NCBI GenBank assembly: GCA_024743215.1
Contig: JANSWZ010000007.1
Location: 169,164 to 233,163, forward strand
DNA length: 64,000 nucleotides
Origin: Alphaproteobacteria bacterium
GTDB lineage: Bacteria > Pseudomonadota > Alphaproteobacteria > Rhizobiales > GCA-2746425
Direction: 5' to 3'
Made by a program: the position numbers and the translations under genes. Below are positions 9,226-17,709 of this stretch, one piece after another. Below the pieces are notes generated by a model. The model was not told the DNA's origin, made no database searches, and saw only the letters and a list, made by a program, of their open reading frames with translations. The stretch's first letter is position 1. Every line of letters starts with the position of its first letter.

Positions 9226-10203
9226 ATGGTTTACAAAGCGCAGGACATGAGCATCGCCGCCGTAATCGGATTTGGCACTATGGGTCTCGGCATTGCCCAG
9301 AATTTCGCCGAAGGTGGATTGAGCGTTCATGTTGTGGATCGGGATGCAGATGCACTTACACGTGGTCTGACACAAATCAGGGCCAATCTTGCAATCGGAC
9401 AGGAACAGGGTGTGGTTGATGATCCCGACACCATTCATGCCCGTATCACCGGTTTCACCTGGGATGAGTTTGAGGCAGCGACGGTCGGCATTCAACTGGC
9501 CGTGGAAACAGTGCCGGAAGTCATGGACATCAAAAAAGAAGTCTTTGCCCGCCTGGACAAACTGCCGCCGGATGTCCTGATCGGCTCCAACACCAGCAGC
9601 TTCACGGTCTCACAAATGACCGGTGACATGACAACAGCTGACCGCGTTGTTGGCCTGCACTATTTCAACCCGGCACATCTCATCCCGGCGGTGGAAATCC
9701 ACCACGGCTCGAAGACCAGCGAAGATGCGATCACACAAATGATTGCCATCATGACTCGTGTGGGAAAAGTGCCCATACGCGTGCGCAAGGAAATACCCGG
9801 TTTCATCATCAATCGCCTCACCGGCGCATTGGAACGTGAGATTGATCTTCTGCTGGATCAGGGCGTGGTAACGCCGGAGGATCTGGACGCCGCAGTCAAG
9901 GCAAGCCTCGGCTTTCGCCTCGCCTGTATAGGTCCGATGGAAGCTGAGGATTTCATCGGCCTCGACACGGCCTACAGGGTGTCGAACAATGTATTCAAAG
10001 ATCTCAGCAATGCCACAAAGGCCTCGCCGGAACTCGGGGAAAAAGTGGAACGGGGCGAATTGGGCATCAAATCCGGGAGGGGCTGGTACGATTACAGCCA
10101 GACCACGACCGAAGAGGTTTTCGCCGCCCGTGACCGCAAATTACTGCAGCAATTGGCGCTTTATAAATCCAACACACCCCGCACACCCAAGGCAGAGGAC
10201 TAG
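9226..10203 (+). CDS. 3-hydroxyacyl-CoA dehydrogenase family oxidoreductase
   Basis: A 325-residue NAD-dependent dehydrogenase of the 3HCDH family. An N-terminal Rossmann fold starts with IGFGTMGLGIAQNFAEGG, and the catalytic His sits in GLHYFNPAHLIPAVEI. GFIINRLTGALERE opens the C-terminal helical domain. Relatives include 3-hydroxybutyryl-CoA, L-carnitine and L-gulonate dehydrogenases, so the substrate may or may not be a CoA ester. The start could be ATG 9226, three bases after tctB, or ATG 9247, which gives the more usual MSIAAVIG beginning. It shares the operon with an FAH hydrolase and an SDR. Confidence 0.85.
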   Translation: MVYKAQDMSIAAVIGFGTMGLGIAQNFAEGGLSVHVVDRDADALTRGLTQIRANLAIGQEQGVVDDPDTIHARITGFTWDEFEAATVGIQLAVETVPEVMDIKKEVFARLDKLPPDVLIGSNTSSFTVSQMTGDMTTADRVVGLHYFNPAHLIPAVEIHHGSKTSEDAITQMIAIMTRVGKVPIRVRKEIPGFIINRLTGALEREIDLLLDQGVVTPEDLDAAVKASLGFRLACIGPMEAEDFIGLDTAYRVSNNVFKDLSNATKASPELGEKVERGELGIKSGRGWYDYSQTTTEEVFAARDRKLLQQLALYKSNTPRTPKAED

Positions 10204-10206
10204 ACC

Positions 10207-11190
10207 TTGAAACTTGTGACCTTTGAACTGGCAACGCTGGTAGGCCCGATCCAACGGATCGGAGCCATGATCGACGACACTGTTGTTGATCTGAATTTCG
10301 CATGTCGGGCTCATCTGGCCGCAGGCGGTCAAACTGGCCGTGCTGCCGAAATCGCGGACGCATTGGTTCCGCCAGACATGATTGCATTTCTGGCCGGTGG
10401 CCACATGTCTCGCAAGGCCGCAGATGACGCGCTCAACTTCCTTGCTGAAACGGGCCAGGAACAAACCACTGATGGTGCAGCCCTGATCCACCAGACAGAT
10501 AAACTCACATTGCTCGCACCGATCCCTCGCCCCAATTCAATCCGCGATACACTGTCGTTTGAAGGGCACATGATCAACTTTGAGCGCCGCACCGGCAAAC
10601 CAACGCCGCCGCGCTGGTACGAGACCCCAATTTACTACAAGGGCAATACCAGAAGCGTGATCGGCACTGGCGCGCCTGTCATCTGGCCAGACTACACCGA
10701 GAAACTCGATTATGAGCTGGAATTCGGTGTGTTCATTGGAAAACAGGGCACCAATATCAGTGTTGAAAACGCCCGCGAACACATCGCCGGTTACACCATT
10801 TTCAACGACATCAGCGCACGCGACGTAATCCCCGGCGAAGTCTCGATGTTTCTGGGTCCTGCCAAGGGCAAGGATATGGATACCGGCAATGTTCTGGGCC
10901 CCTGCCTCGTCACGCCGGACGCGTTGGACGTTTCCAGCCTGGATATGAAAGCATGCGTCAATGGTGAGGTCTGGAGCCACAGCAATACCGATGACATGTA
11001 TTGGAGCTTCGAGCAGATCATCGCATTCATATCGCGGTTTGAAACACTCTATCCAGGTGATTTCATCGGCTCTGGAACCGTCGCAAATGGCTGCGGTGAT
11101 GAGCTGGAACGCTGGATCAAGCCGGGCGATGTGGTTGAGCTGGAAGTTGAGGGCATCGGCATTCTAAGAAATACGATTGTAAGGGCATAA
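10207..11190 (+). CDS. Fumarylacetoacetate hydrolase family protein
   Basis: A 327-residue FAH-superfamily protein. The metal-binding core is visible as DYELEFGVFIGKQG (about 160-175) and GYTIFNDISARD (about 195-207); the C-terminus has the usual GSGTVANGCGDE and GDVVELEVEGIG segments. Members cleave acylpyruvates or beta-diketones, hydrate 2-oxo-acids or decarboxylate. The start is a TTG at 10207, three bases after the preceding stop, supported by the typical MKLVTFEL opening and GAGG upstream. With the first gene of the cluster this makes two possible C-C hydrolases in the same set. Confidence 0.88.
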   Translation: MKLVTFELATLVGPIQRIGAMIDDTVVDLNFACRAHLAAGGQTGRAAEIADALVPPDMIAFLAGGHMSRKAADDALNFLAETGQEQTTDGAALIHQTDKLTLLAPIPRPNSIRDTLSFEGHMINFERRTGKPTPPRWYETPIYYKGNTRSVIGTGAPVIWPDYTEKLDYELEFGVFIGKQGTNISVENAREHIAGYTIFNDISARDVIPGEVSMFLGPAKGKDMDTGNVLGPCLVTPDALDVSSLDMKACVNGEVWSHSNTDDMYWSFEQIIAFISRFETLYPGDFIGSGTVANGCGDELERWIKPGDVVELEVEGIGILRNTIVRA

Positions 11191-11195
11191 GCAAA

Positions 11196-11984
11196 ATGAT
11201 GGATATCAAAAACCTGTTCGACCTGACCGGAAAGTCAGCCCTTATAACAGGCGCAACGGGCGCCCTTGGCAGCGCGTCTGCAGCAGCGCTGGCCGCTGCT
11301 GGTGCCCATGTCACACTGGCAGGTGGCAATGCTGAAAAACTCAAAACCATTGCCGAGGCCCTGACAGCAGATGGCGCAAGCGTCAGCACAATTGCTGAAC
11401 GGCCATCCAGTGAAGAGACTTGCGAACGCATCGTAGACGCGGCCTGCGCCGATGGGCGCGGGTTGGATATCCTCATCTCGGCCTCGGGCACGGCAGCTGT
11501 GGCACCGGCATTGGAAATGCCGGTTGAAACCTGGGATGAAGTCATGGATGCCAATGTCCGCCAGACCTGGCTTCTGTGCCGCGCTGCCGGACGTGTCATG
11601 GTGGATCAGGACCGTGGCGGGGCCATTGTCAATGTCTCTTCCGTCCGCGCCCGCTTCGCAACGCCCAAAGGCACCAGCGCTTATGGCCCTTCCAAATCCG
11701 CCATCGATATGATCACCCGTTCGCTGGCAACCGAATGGGGCCAATACAATATTCGCGTCAATGCCATTGCCCCGACGGTTTTTCGATCCGAACTGACAAG
11801 CTGGCTTTTCGAAGATACAGAAGAAGGCCGCTTCGCACGCAAAAACGTGCTGGCGCGCATTCCACTGGGCCGCCTGGCAGAAGCCGACGATTTTGCCGGT
11901 GTCATTGTGTTTCTGACCTCACAGGCTTCAGCCATCATAACCGGCGAGATCATCAATGTGGATGGCGGGTTTTCGGCGAATTAA
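11196..11984 (+). CDS. Short-chain dehydrogenase/reductase
   Basis: A 262-residue classical SDR. TGATGALGSASA (about 18-29) is the cofactor glycine motif, Ser is in IVNVSSVRA, and Tyr-x-x-x-Lys is AYGPSKSA (about 160). The C-terminal ITGEIINVDGGF is typical of the family. It would oxidise or reduce a hydroxyl/keto group with NAD(P). It starts five bases after the FAH gene and ends the plus-strand run, converging nine bases from tctA of the second TTT operon; no terminator is evident between them. Confidence 0.9.
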   Translation: MMDIKNLFDLTGKSALITGATGALGSASAAALAAAGAHVTLAGGNAEKLKTIAEALTADGASVSTIAERPSSEETCERIVDAACADGRGLDILISASGTAAVAPALEMPVETWDEVMDANVRQTWLLCRAAGRVMVDQDRGGAIVNVSSVRARFATPKGTSAYGPSKSAIDMITRSLATEWGQYNIRVNAIAPTVFRSELTSWLFEDTEEGRFARKNVLARIPLGRLAEADDFAGVIVFLTSQASAIITGEIINVDGGFSAN

Positions 11985-11993
11985 GGCCAGAAC

Positions 11994-13487
11994 TCACGCC
12001 AGCTTCTGTTTCCGGGCACGCCCTGGAAGCATGGCCCAGATCAGCAGAATGACGCTGACACCAAGCAGTGCAGCACTGCCCGGCCGTTCCAGGAAAACCA
12101 GCGGATCCCCGCGGGACAACAGCATGGCACGGCGGAAAAATTCTTCCATCATCGGCCCAAGCACGAAGCCGATGAGAAGCGGAGCAGGTTCGAATTTGTA
12201 AAGGCGCATGAAGTAGCCCAGCAAACCAAAGCCCAAGGTAACCCAAATATCAAAGACACTGTTGTCGATGGAGTAAACACCCACACAGATCAGCACGATC
12301 ACCGCCGGATAAAGATAGAAATGCGGCACCTGAAGCAGCTTCACCCAAAGCCCGATCAGCGGGATGTTGAGGATCAGCAGAAACAGATTGCCGAACAGAA
12401 AGCTGACAATCAGCCCCCAGAACAGTTCCGGGCGTTCTGTGATCAGCCGTGGACCTGGCGTAATTCCGTGAATCATCAATGCGCCCAGCATCAAAGCCAT
12501 GGTTGCACTGCCGGGAATGCCAAGGGTCAGTGTTGGAATGAAGGCTGTTTGCGCAGCCGCATTATTGGCCGATTCCGGAACCACCACCCCTTCAATGGCC
12601 CCCTTGCCAAAGTTATCCCGGTTTCGCGATATACGTTTTTCCAGCGCGTAGCCCACAAAGGAGGCGACCGTTTGCCCGGTTCCGGGCAGGGTTCCAAAGA
12701 AGGAACCAACAGAAGCGCCCCTGAAAGCAGGTGCAATGGAGCGCAGCCATTCCGCTCCCGTCGGCAGAAACTGCTTCAATGAAATTTTTGCGGTGGCATA
12801 AGACCGAGTGGCTCCGCGTGCCGAAGTAATGACTTCCGATATCCCGAACAGGCCCATCGCAACGACGACGAGGTTGACGCCATCACGCAATTCGGCAATG
12901 CCGCCCGTGAACCGCGTTTCGCCGGAGTTGACATCAACCCCCACAGTGCCAAGAAGAATGCCAAGACAAACCATCATGATGCCGCGCAGCGCGCCGTGAT
13001 TACTGACCACGGATGCTGCAACCAGTCCCAGAACCATCACCGAAAAATACTCTGCCGGTCCAAACAAAAGCGCAAACTCTGCCAAAGCGGGCGACAGCAA
13101 AACCATCACAACGACGCCAAACATCGCGCCAAAAAAGGATGCAATGGCCGTAACAAAAAGAGCAACTCCGGCTCGGCCCTGCTGTGCCATGGGATAGCCG
13201 TCAAGGCAGGTCACCGAAGCGGAAGGTGTGCCTGGGATATTCAGCAAAATGGAGGCAATCGAGCCGCCATATTCAGCGCCATAATAAACGCCTGCCAGCA
13301 TCACCAAAGCCGTTTCCGGCGGCAGATAGAACGAGACGGGCAGTAGCATGGCAACGGCAGCCAGCGGTCCGACCCCCGGCAAGACACCAATGAATGTGCC
13401 AAGAAAAACACCCGCAAAGCAGTACATCAAATTCATGGGGGTCGCTGCGGTTGAAAAGCCGAGCGCGAGATTGGCCAGAATATCCAT
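11994..13487 (-). CDS. tctA: TTT transporter large membrane subunit, second copy
   Basis: A 497-residue TctA protein with the two signatures GVLPGVGPLAAVAM and GTLPGTGQTVASFV and the segment CLDGYPMAQQGRAG. ATG at 13487 is preferred over the longer frame because GAGG sits seven bases upstream; its first base is the last base of the tctB stop (TGATG), so the two are translationally coupled. It is the last gene of the minus-strand operon tctC-bmp-tctB-tctA and is clearly divergent from the TctA at 7146, so the two systems probably take different substrates. Confidence 0.92.
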   Translation of the reverse strand: MDILANLALGFSTAATPMNLMYCFAGVFLGTFIGVLPGVGPLAAVAMLLPVSFYLPPETALVMLAGVYYGAEYGGSIASILLNIPGTPSASVTCLDGYPMAQQGRAGVALFVTAIASFFGAMFGVVVMVLLSPALAEFALLFGPAEYFSVMVLGLVAASVVSNHGALRGIMMVCLGILLGTVGVDVNSGETRFTGGIAELRDGVNLVVVAMGLFGISEVITSARGATRSYATAKISLKQFLPTGAEWLRSIAPAFRGASVGSFFGTLPGTGQTVASFVGYALEKRISRNRDNFGKGAIEGVVVPESANNAAAQTAFIPTLTLGIPGSATMALMLGALMIHGITPGPRLITERPELFWGLIVSFLFGNLFLLILNIPLIGLWVKLLQVPHFYLYPAVIVLICVGVYSIDNSVFDIWVTLGFGLLGYFMRLYKFEPAPLLIGFVLGPMMEEFFRRAMLLSRGDPLVFLERPGSAALLGVSVILLIWAMLPGRARKQKLA

Positions 13488-13933
13488 CACAATCCTCGTA
13501 TGGCAACAAATGGCATTTGCAGGCCCAGCAGGAAGATAACCCAAACTCCAACAGCAACCGCAAAGGCCAAACAGAGCCGCAACAACCAGGTCACTTCTCG
13601 ATTTGCCGAACTGCTGAACAGAACAGACAGAAACACAGCAGGAAGAACGCCCAAAACCGGTGTCAAAAACGCAAAGGCGGCCACACCGCTGCCAATCATC
13701 AAAAGCGCAGTCCAGTCAGGTGCAGACCAGGACATCTCGGTCCGCAAATTCTGGATGAGCACGATCATGCTCAGCACCGCCAACAAACCGCCAACCATCA
13801 AGGGAAATGCGCCCGGACCCAGACGTCGCGCTGTTCCCAGATCAAGTGTCACCAAAGCGCTGACAATGAAAAACAGTGCAATGGCCAAAATCGCCAGAAG
13901 ACCCAATTGTCCTGTCAGGCGCTGTTTGAGCAT
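13487..13933 (-). CDS. tctB: TTT transporter small membrane subunit, second copy
   Basis: A 148-residue TctB protein with four predicted helices (about 8-28, 45-62, 75-100, 112-140) and the common LGPGAFPLMVGG segment. It starts within the 3' end of the BMP-family gene (19-base overlap) and its stop overlaps the tctA start by one base. Confidence 0.88.
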   Translation of the reverse strand: MLKQRLTGQLGLLAILAIALFFIVSALVTLDLGTARRLGPGAFPLMVGGLLAVLSMIVLIQNLRTEMSWSAPDWTALLMIGSGVAAFAFLTPVLGVLPAVFLSVLFSSSANREVTWLLRLCLAFAVAVGVWVIFLLGLQMPFVAIRGL

Positions 13934-14847
13934 GATGCCTCCGCCAGCACATATTCTGCGCCCAGATAGTCTGTTGGGACGACCACAGAACCCGTTCTGA
14001 TCTGATCTGCGGTATGCGCAATCTCAACTTTGATGTGTTGTGACACAGAGCTGTTTGTCGTCAGGCTGACATAGTCTCCATCACCAAGACCGAAATGCAC
14101 GACCGCACCTGGCGTCCTGCCAGCCAGCATATCTTCGACTGCTGTCACCACGCCCTGGTCTATTCGGGCAAGAGCCGATCCGACGAAAATTTTCGGATCG
14201 CGGGCACACCAATCCAACGCATTGCCGATCTGAAGCACGTCATGTTCGCGGCAAGCGTCTATCGCACCCTGCCGCGCTCCATTCAGCATCGTGAACAGGA
14301 TGTCCGCACCTGCAGAGAACATGTCGCCCGCCCAGATGCGGGTCACATTATTATCGTCCTGTGTTCCGCAAAAGCCGGTCAAAACCTCAACCGATGGCTC
14401 AGTATGTTTGACACCCCCGACAAAGGCCGCGCGGCCCTTCAATCCCGGTCGGACCCGGTGGCCGGATAAATGGGATACAATGCCGGAACGGGTCAGTTTG
14501 GCAGCAAGACACCCGGCCAGAAACGCGGATTCTTCCTGCATGACATCATAGGCGGCAAGATTGGAGCCGACTTGTTGCCCTTGAATAACAGCGAACTTTT
14601 TCGACGGATTGTCCAAAGCTATCGCGGGCATGGCAATGTCACCCTGTCCGCCAATAAAAATCACGCCATCCACCAGTGCGGTGACCTGTTGCAGGCGATC
14701 CCGGATGTCTTCCTGATCGTAGCGCACGTCACTTATGACTTGAATGTCCACGCCAAATTGTTGTCTGGCGACCTCAACCCCAGCAAGTGCGCTGGAGTTG
14801 AAGCCGTCATCATTCAGTTCTCCGACAAAGAAAACAGCAAGTTTCAT
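13915..14847 (-). CDS. BMP/PnrA-family binding protein lacking a signal peptide
   Basis: A 310-residue protein with the basic-membrane-protein (PnrA/Med) fold: DDGFNSSALAGVEVA near the start, EESAFLAGCLAAKL (about 120), GFCGTQDDNNVTRIWAG, and GADILFTMLNGARQGAIDAC. Family members normally are exported lipoproteins that bind purine nucleosides for ABC importers. Here the protein begins directly with the first beta-strand (MKLAVFFVGE), with no leader or lipobox, so it should be cytoplasmic. ATG at 14847 overlaps the tctC stop (ATGA). Its place in the middle of a TTT operon is unusual. It may be a ligand sensor or chaperone for this transporter; that is inference. Confidence 0.8.
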   Translation of the reverse strand: MKLAVFFVGELNDDGFNSSALAGVEVARQQFGVDIQVISDVRYDQEDIRDRLQQVTALVDGVIFIGGQGDIAMPAIALDNPSKKFAVIQGQQVGSNLAAYDVMQEESAFLAGCLAAKLTRSGIVSHLSGHRVRPGLKGRAAFVGGVKHTEPSVEVLTGFCGTQDDNNVTRIWAGDMFSAGADILFTMLNGARQGAIDACREHDVLQIGNALDWCARDPKIFVGSALARIDQGVVTAVEDMLAGRTPGAVVHFGLGDGDYVSLTTNSSVSQHIKVEIAHTADQIRTGSVVVPTDYLGAEYVLAEASCSNSA

Positions 14848-15824
14848 TTATCAGATGCTTTCATCACCAAAGGCTTCCAGTCCGTAAATTGACTGGCCAC
14901 ATAATCGGTGAACTCTTCGGTGGTCTTGGTGGAACGGATAATCCCCCAGGTATCAAATTGTGCATCGACCGCTGGCAATGCCATGACGTCCTGCATGGTT
15001 GCATCCATCTTGGCCGAAATTTCCGGGTCAATATCCGCTGGTGCGCTGATACCAAGCCAGTTCTCGGCAACGATGTCATAGCCAAGTTCACGGAATGTGG
15101 GCGTATCAGGCAAGGTTGCAATGCGTTCGGTTGCGGAAACTGCCAGCGGGATCGCTTCTTTGTCAGCAACAGCAGGCAAGTTTTGCGGGATTGCGTCAAA
15201 CATGGCCCCCACAACATCGGCCCTGAAATCAAGCCGCATCGGGCCAGAGCCCTTATAGGGAATATGCACCAGTTGCGTTTCTGTCTTATCCGTGAAGTCC
15301 ACGCTGACGATATGTCCCCAGGAGCCAACGCCCGAAGTCCCGTAGTCGATGTTGTCGGGATCATCCTTGGCCATGGCGATAAAGCTTTCAAGATCGCTCG
15401 CCCCTGCACCCGGACGCACAAACAGGCCCAGATGCACAGTTCCGATATAGGAAACATGGGTGAAATCGGTCAGCGGATCATAGGGCGTGTCGGGAAACCG
15501 TGTTGGTGCAACGCTGAAAGGTGTCAGATTTGACAACATGAAGGTGTAACCGTCATTGGCAGCTTCTTTCAGCGCCATCGCAGCCACAGTTCCGGCGGCG
15601 CCCGGCTTGTTCTCGACAACAAATTGCTGGCCCAGTTTTTCACCCAACTCCTTGGCCAGCAACCGCGCCACCAGATCACTGGAGCCGCCCGGCGGGAAGG
15701 AAACCAGAATGCGCACCGGCTTTTCGGGCCAGTCAGATGCGGCCTCAACACTGGTCGAGCCAGCCGTAATGCCAACAGCCGCGGCCAGTCCGAGAAGGCT
15801 GAGCATGTGTCTTCGATTGATCAT
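14844..15824 (-). CDS. tctC: TTT transporter substrate-binding protein, second copy
   Basis: A 326-residue TctC/Bug protein. A Tat/Sec-like leader (INRRHMLSLLGLAAAVG) precedes the mature pattern WPEKPVRILVSFPPGGSSD and ENKPGAAGTVAAMA. Start ATG 15824 is chosen for CAGGAG about ten bases upstream; the frame reaches 15893 without support. It is the first gene of the operon, and a TGAAA-N6-TTTCA palindrome lies 53 bases upstream, shared with the rpiR promoter. Here no hairpin follows the binding-protein gene because the next gene overlaps it. Confidence 0.92.
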   Translation of the reverse strand: MINRRHMLSLLGLAAAVGITAGSTSVEAASDWPEKPVRILVSFPPGGSSDLVARLLAKELGEKLGQQFVVENKPGAAGTVAAMALKEAANDGYTFMLSNLTPFSVAPTRFPDTPYDPLTDFTHVSYIGTVHLGLFVRPGAGASDLESFIAMAKDDPDNIDYGTSGVGSWGHIVSVDFTDKTETQLVHIPYKGSGPMRLDFRADVVGAMFDAIPQNLPAVADKEAIPLAVSATERIATLPDTPTFRELGYDIVAENWLGISAPADIDPEISAKMDATMQDVMALPAVDAQFDTWGIIRSTKTTEEFTDYVASQFTDWKPLVMKASDK

Positions 15825-15876
15825 TGTGCCGTAACTCCTGAATAGATTTATCTCTGTAAAATCATTTGCAATCATA

Positions 15877-15892
15877 TGAAACTGTGTTTTCA
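15877..15892. promoter_or_regulatory. Candidate RpiR operator upstream of tctC
   Basis: The palindrome TGAAACTGTGTTTTCA has the form TGAAA-N6-TTTCA. The same form recurs at 16148-16163 before rpiR. A partial copy (TGAAACTATAGTCACA) lies at 15923, and single TGAAA half-sites lie at 16022 and 16133. The rest of the 349-base divergent region shows nothing else clear. Assignment to the adjacent RpiR regulator is inferred from location and symmetry. Confidence 0.6.
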
Positions 15893-16147
15893 CAAAGGGC
15901 GCAACAGGAAATTTGAATTTGATGAAACTATAGTCACACTATTTTTGGTTTGCGAAAATTCTGTGCAGAAATTCTGAACTTTCCACCTCGCGTGACACAA
16001 AAATGTGCAGCCGGACACACATGAAACCGCAGAATACGGTGACAAAATCTTCGATTTGGAGAAGCTGCATTCATTTTCCAACACATAGAGCAACGAAGTT
16101 TGGCACCGGACTTGCCATCACCCCAAGTGATATGAAATAGACAATCA

Positions 16148-16163
16148 TGAAATTGTAGTTTCA
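16148..16163. promoter_or_regulatory. Candidate RpiR operator at the rpiR start
   Basis: TGAAATTGTAGTTTCA ends immediately before the rpiR ribosome site (AGGAG) and ten bases before the GTG start. A repressor bound here would block rpiR itself, suggesting autoregulation. It has the same half-sites and spacing as the palindrome before tctC. Confidence 0.6.
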
Positions 16164-16173
16164 GGAGTTTTCG

Positions 16174-17013
16174 GTGACACAGGAATCCTTTCTCACCAAA
16201 GTCAAAGAGGCCCTGCCCGATCTGCATCCAGCAGAACGGCGGCTTGCTGAATTCCTGATCGATTTTCCAGGTGAAATTGCCAGCTACGACGCTCAGGAAC
16301 TGGCAGGCCTGTGCAAGGTCTCCAAGGCCACAGTGTCCCGCTTTGTGCGCCGTCTCGGCTTCGACAATTACGATCATGCCCGCAAGGCTGTGCGTGAGGA
16401 AAGTCAGACCGGGTCCAGACTGTTTTTTGGTCATGCCGAAACCGAAGCTGGTGCATCGACACACGGCATTGATCTAGCCGAGGAACGCGAGCTGACAGAA
16501 TGGACCTTCCAGCGCATTGATCCCGCCGAGTTGAACGCTGTGGCCGAAGCCATTCTTTCGGCGCGCAAGGTATGGATTATAGGGCAACGCATCGGCCATT
16601 CCTTTGCCACTTACCTGTATTGGCAACTGACCAAGGTCATTGCCAACAGTGCAGTTGTTCCGCAAGCGGGCGAGACCCTTGGCGAACACATTGCGGCTAT
16701 GGAGCCCGATGATCTGGTGATTTTTGTTGCCCTGCGCCGCCGCATGAAGGGCACCGAAGATGTGCTGAGCGAAATCCGGCAGGTGGGCGCAAAAATCGCT
16801 CTGATTTCTGACGAAGGCATGACTTACAACACCAGTTCAACCTGGCATTTCCGATGCCGCACCCAGACATCAAGCCCCCAATTCAACCACACGGCTGTGA
16901 TGTCGCTCTGTCACCAGCTAGTGGTCCAGGCCATGTTGAAATCCGGCCATGACAGCCGGGCCAGATTGCTGGCCGTGGACAGCATCAACGAACGGCTGGG
17001 CTTTTACGACTAA
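16174..17013 (+). CDS. MurR/RpiR-family transcriptional regulator
   Basis: A 279-residue regulator. The N-terminal RpiR helix-turn-helix (about 1-77) contains CKVSKATVSRFVRRLGFDNY. A SIS (sugar-isomerase) ligand domain spans about 125-255 (KVWIIGQRIGHSFATYLYW, DDLVIFVALRRRMKGT). It starts at GTG 16174 with CAGGAG eight bases upstream. Divergent from the second TTT operon, it is the likely regulator of that operon, sensing its substrate or a derivative. RpiR proteins classically respond to phosphosugars, but many in this group control organic-acid transport. Confidence 0.92.
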   Translation: MTQESFLTKVKEALPDLHPAERRLAEFLIDFPGEIASYDAQELAGLCKVSKATVSRFVRRLGFDNYDHARKAVREESQTGSRLFFGHAETEAGASTHGIDLAEERELTEWTFQRIDPAELNAVAEAILSARKVWIIGQRIGHSFATYLYWQLTKVIANSAVVPQAGETLGEHIAAMEPDDLVIFVALRRRMKGTEDVLSEIRQVGAKIALISDEGMTYNTSSTWHFRCRTQTSSPQFNHTAVMSLCHQLVVQAMLKSGHDSRARLLAVDSINERLGFYD

Positions 17014-17045
17014 CGCAAGAGCCTTCAGCTTTAAACAAACTGCAT

Positions 17046-17705
17046 CTAATTGAGAGCCTGTCGCCGTGTCCGCAGCGGTTTGACCACACGCAGATGCAGC
17101 ACCACTGCAACTGTGGCCACAAGGATGCAGACACACAGGATCACTTTGGACAGATTACCCATTGATCCTTCGATCATCCAGGCATGCACAATACTCGATA
17201 CCACTACAACCACCGCCAAATAGTTGTGAATGATCCGCCAGACCCCGTAACGTAGACCGATGCGCAACCGCACCGCCACAAGCAGAACTGTCAGCACAAG
17301 GCTCCAAAGGCCGATCACCCCATAGACTGAAAACAGGGTTGGCGAGACCAGAAGAAGCGCATCAATGGTGTCAGGCGGGCTGGTAATAAAAAGGCCACCG
17401 ACATGCAGTAACACAGCGATAAAGATGCCGCTGCCGAGCCAACGGTGCCACCGACGCTCCTGCATCACATGCAAACCGGGCAGATATCCCGCGGCCAACA
17501 GCGGTTGCAAAAGCAGCAGGGCCAGAGCCGTAACACCGGCAATGCCTGAAACCAGGTAAGCGGCGTCGCGACCAACCAGCACAGGGCTGGTTGCGGCAAT
17601 CGCAATAGGCCCGAGTACTGCAGCGGCCAGAACGAGCCAGACCAGCAACGTTAGCGGACGCCCGACATCAAGTCGGTGCCCACTGCGCGCAGTTGGGCGC
17701 GACAT
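17046..17705 (-). CDS. Ferric-reductase-like transmembrane protein
   Basis: A 219-residue integral membrane protein with about six helices. The conserved heme-ligand histidines of the ferric-reductase/YedZ transmembrane domain appear in RRWHRWLGSGIFIAVLLHVGG and WRIIHNYLAVVVVVSSIVHAW, each pair about 13-14 residues apart. It probably binds two b-type hemes and carries electrons across the membrane. There is no flavin or NAD domain, so it needs a partner. It starts four bases after the stop of the Tat-exported intradiol-dioxygenase-like gene; a functional pair is likely. Confidence 0.8.
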   Translation of the reverse strand: MSRPTARSGHRLDVGRPLTLLVWLVLAAAVLGPIAIAATSPVLVGRDAAYLVSGIAGVTALALLLLQPLLAAGYLPGLHVMQERRWHRWLGSGIFIAVLLHVGGLFITSPPDTIDALLLVSPTLFSVYGVIGLWSLVLTVLLVAVRLRIGLRYGVWRIIHNYLAVVVVVSSIVHAWMIEGSMGNLSKVILCVCILVATVAVVLHLRVVKPLRTRRQALN

Positions 17706-17709
17706 GCGG

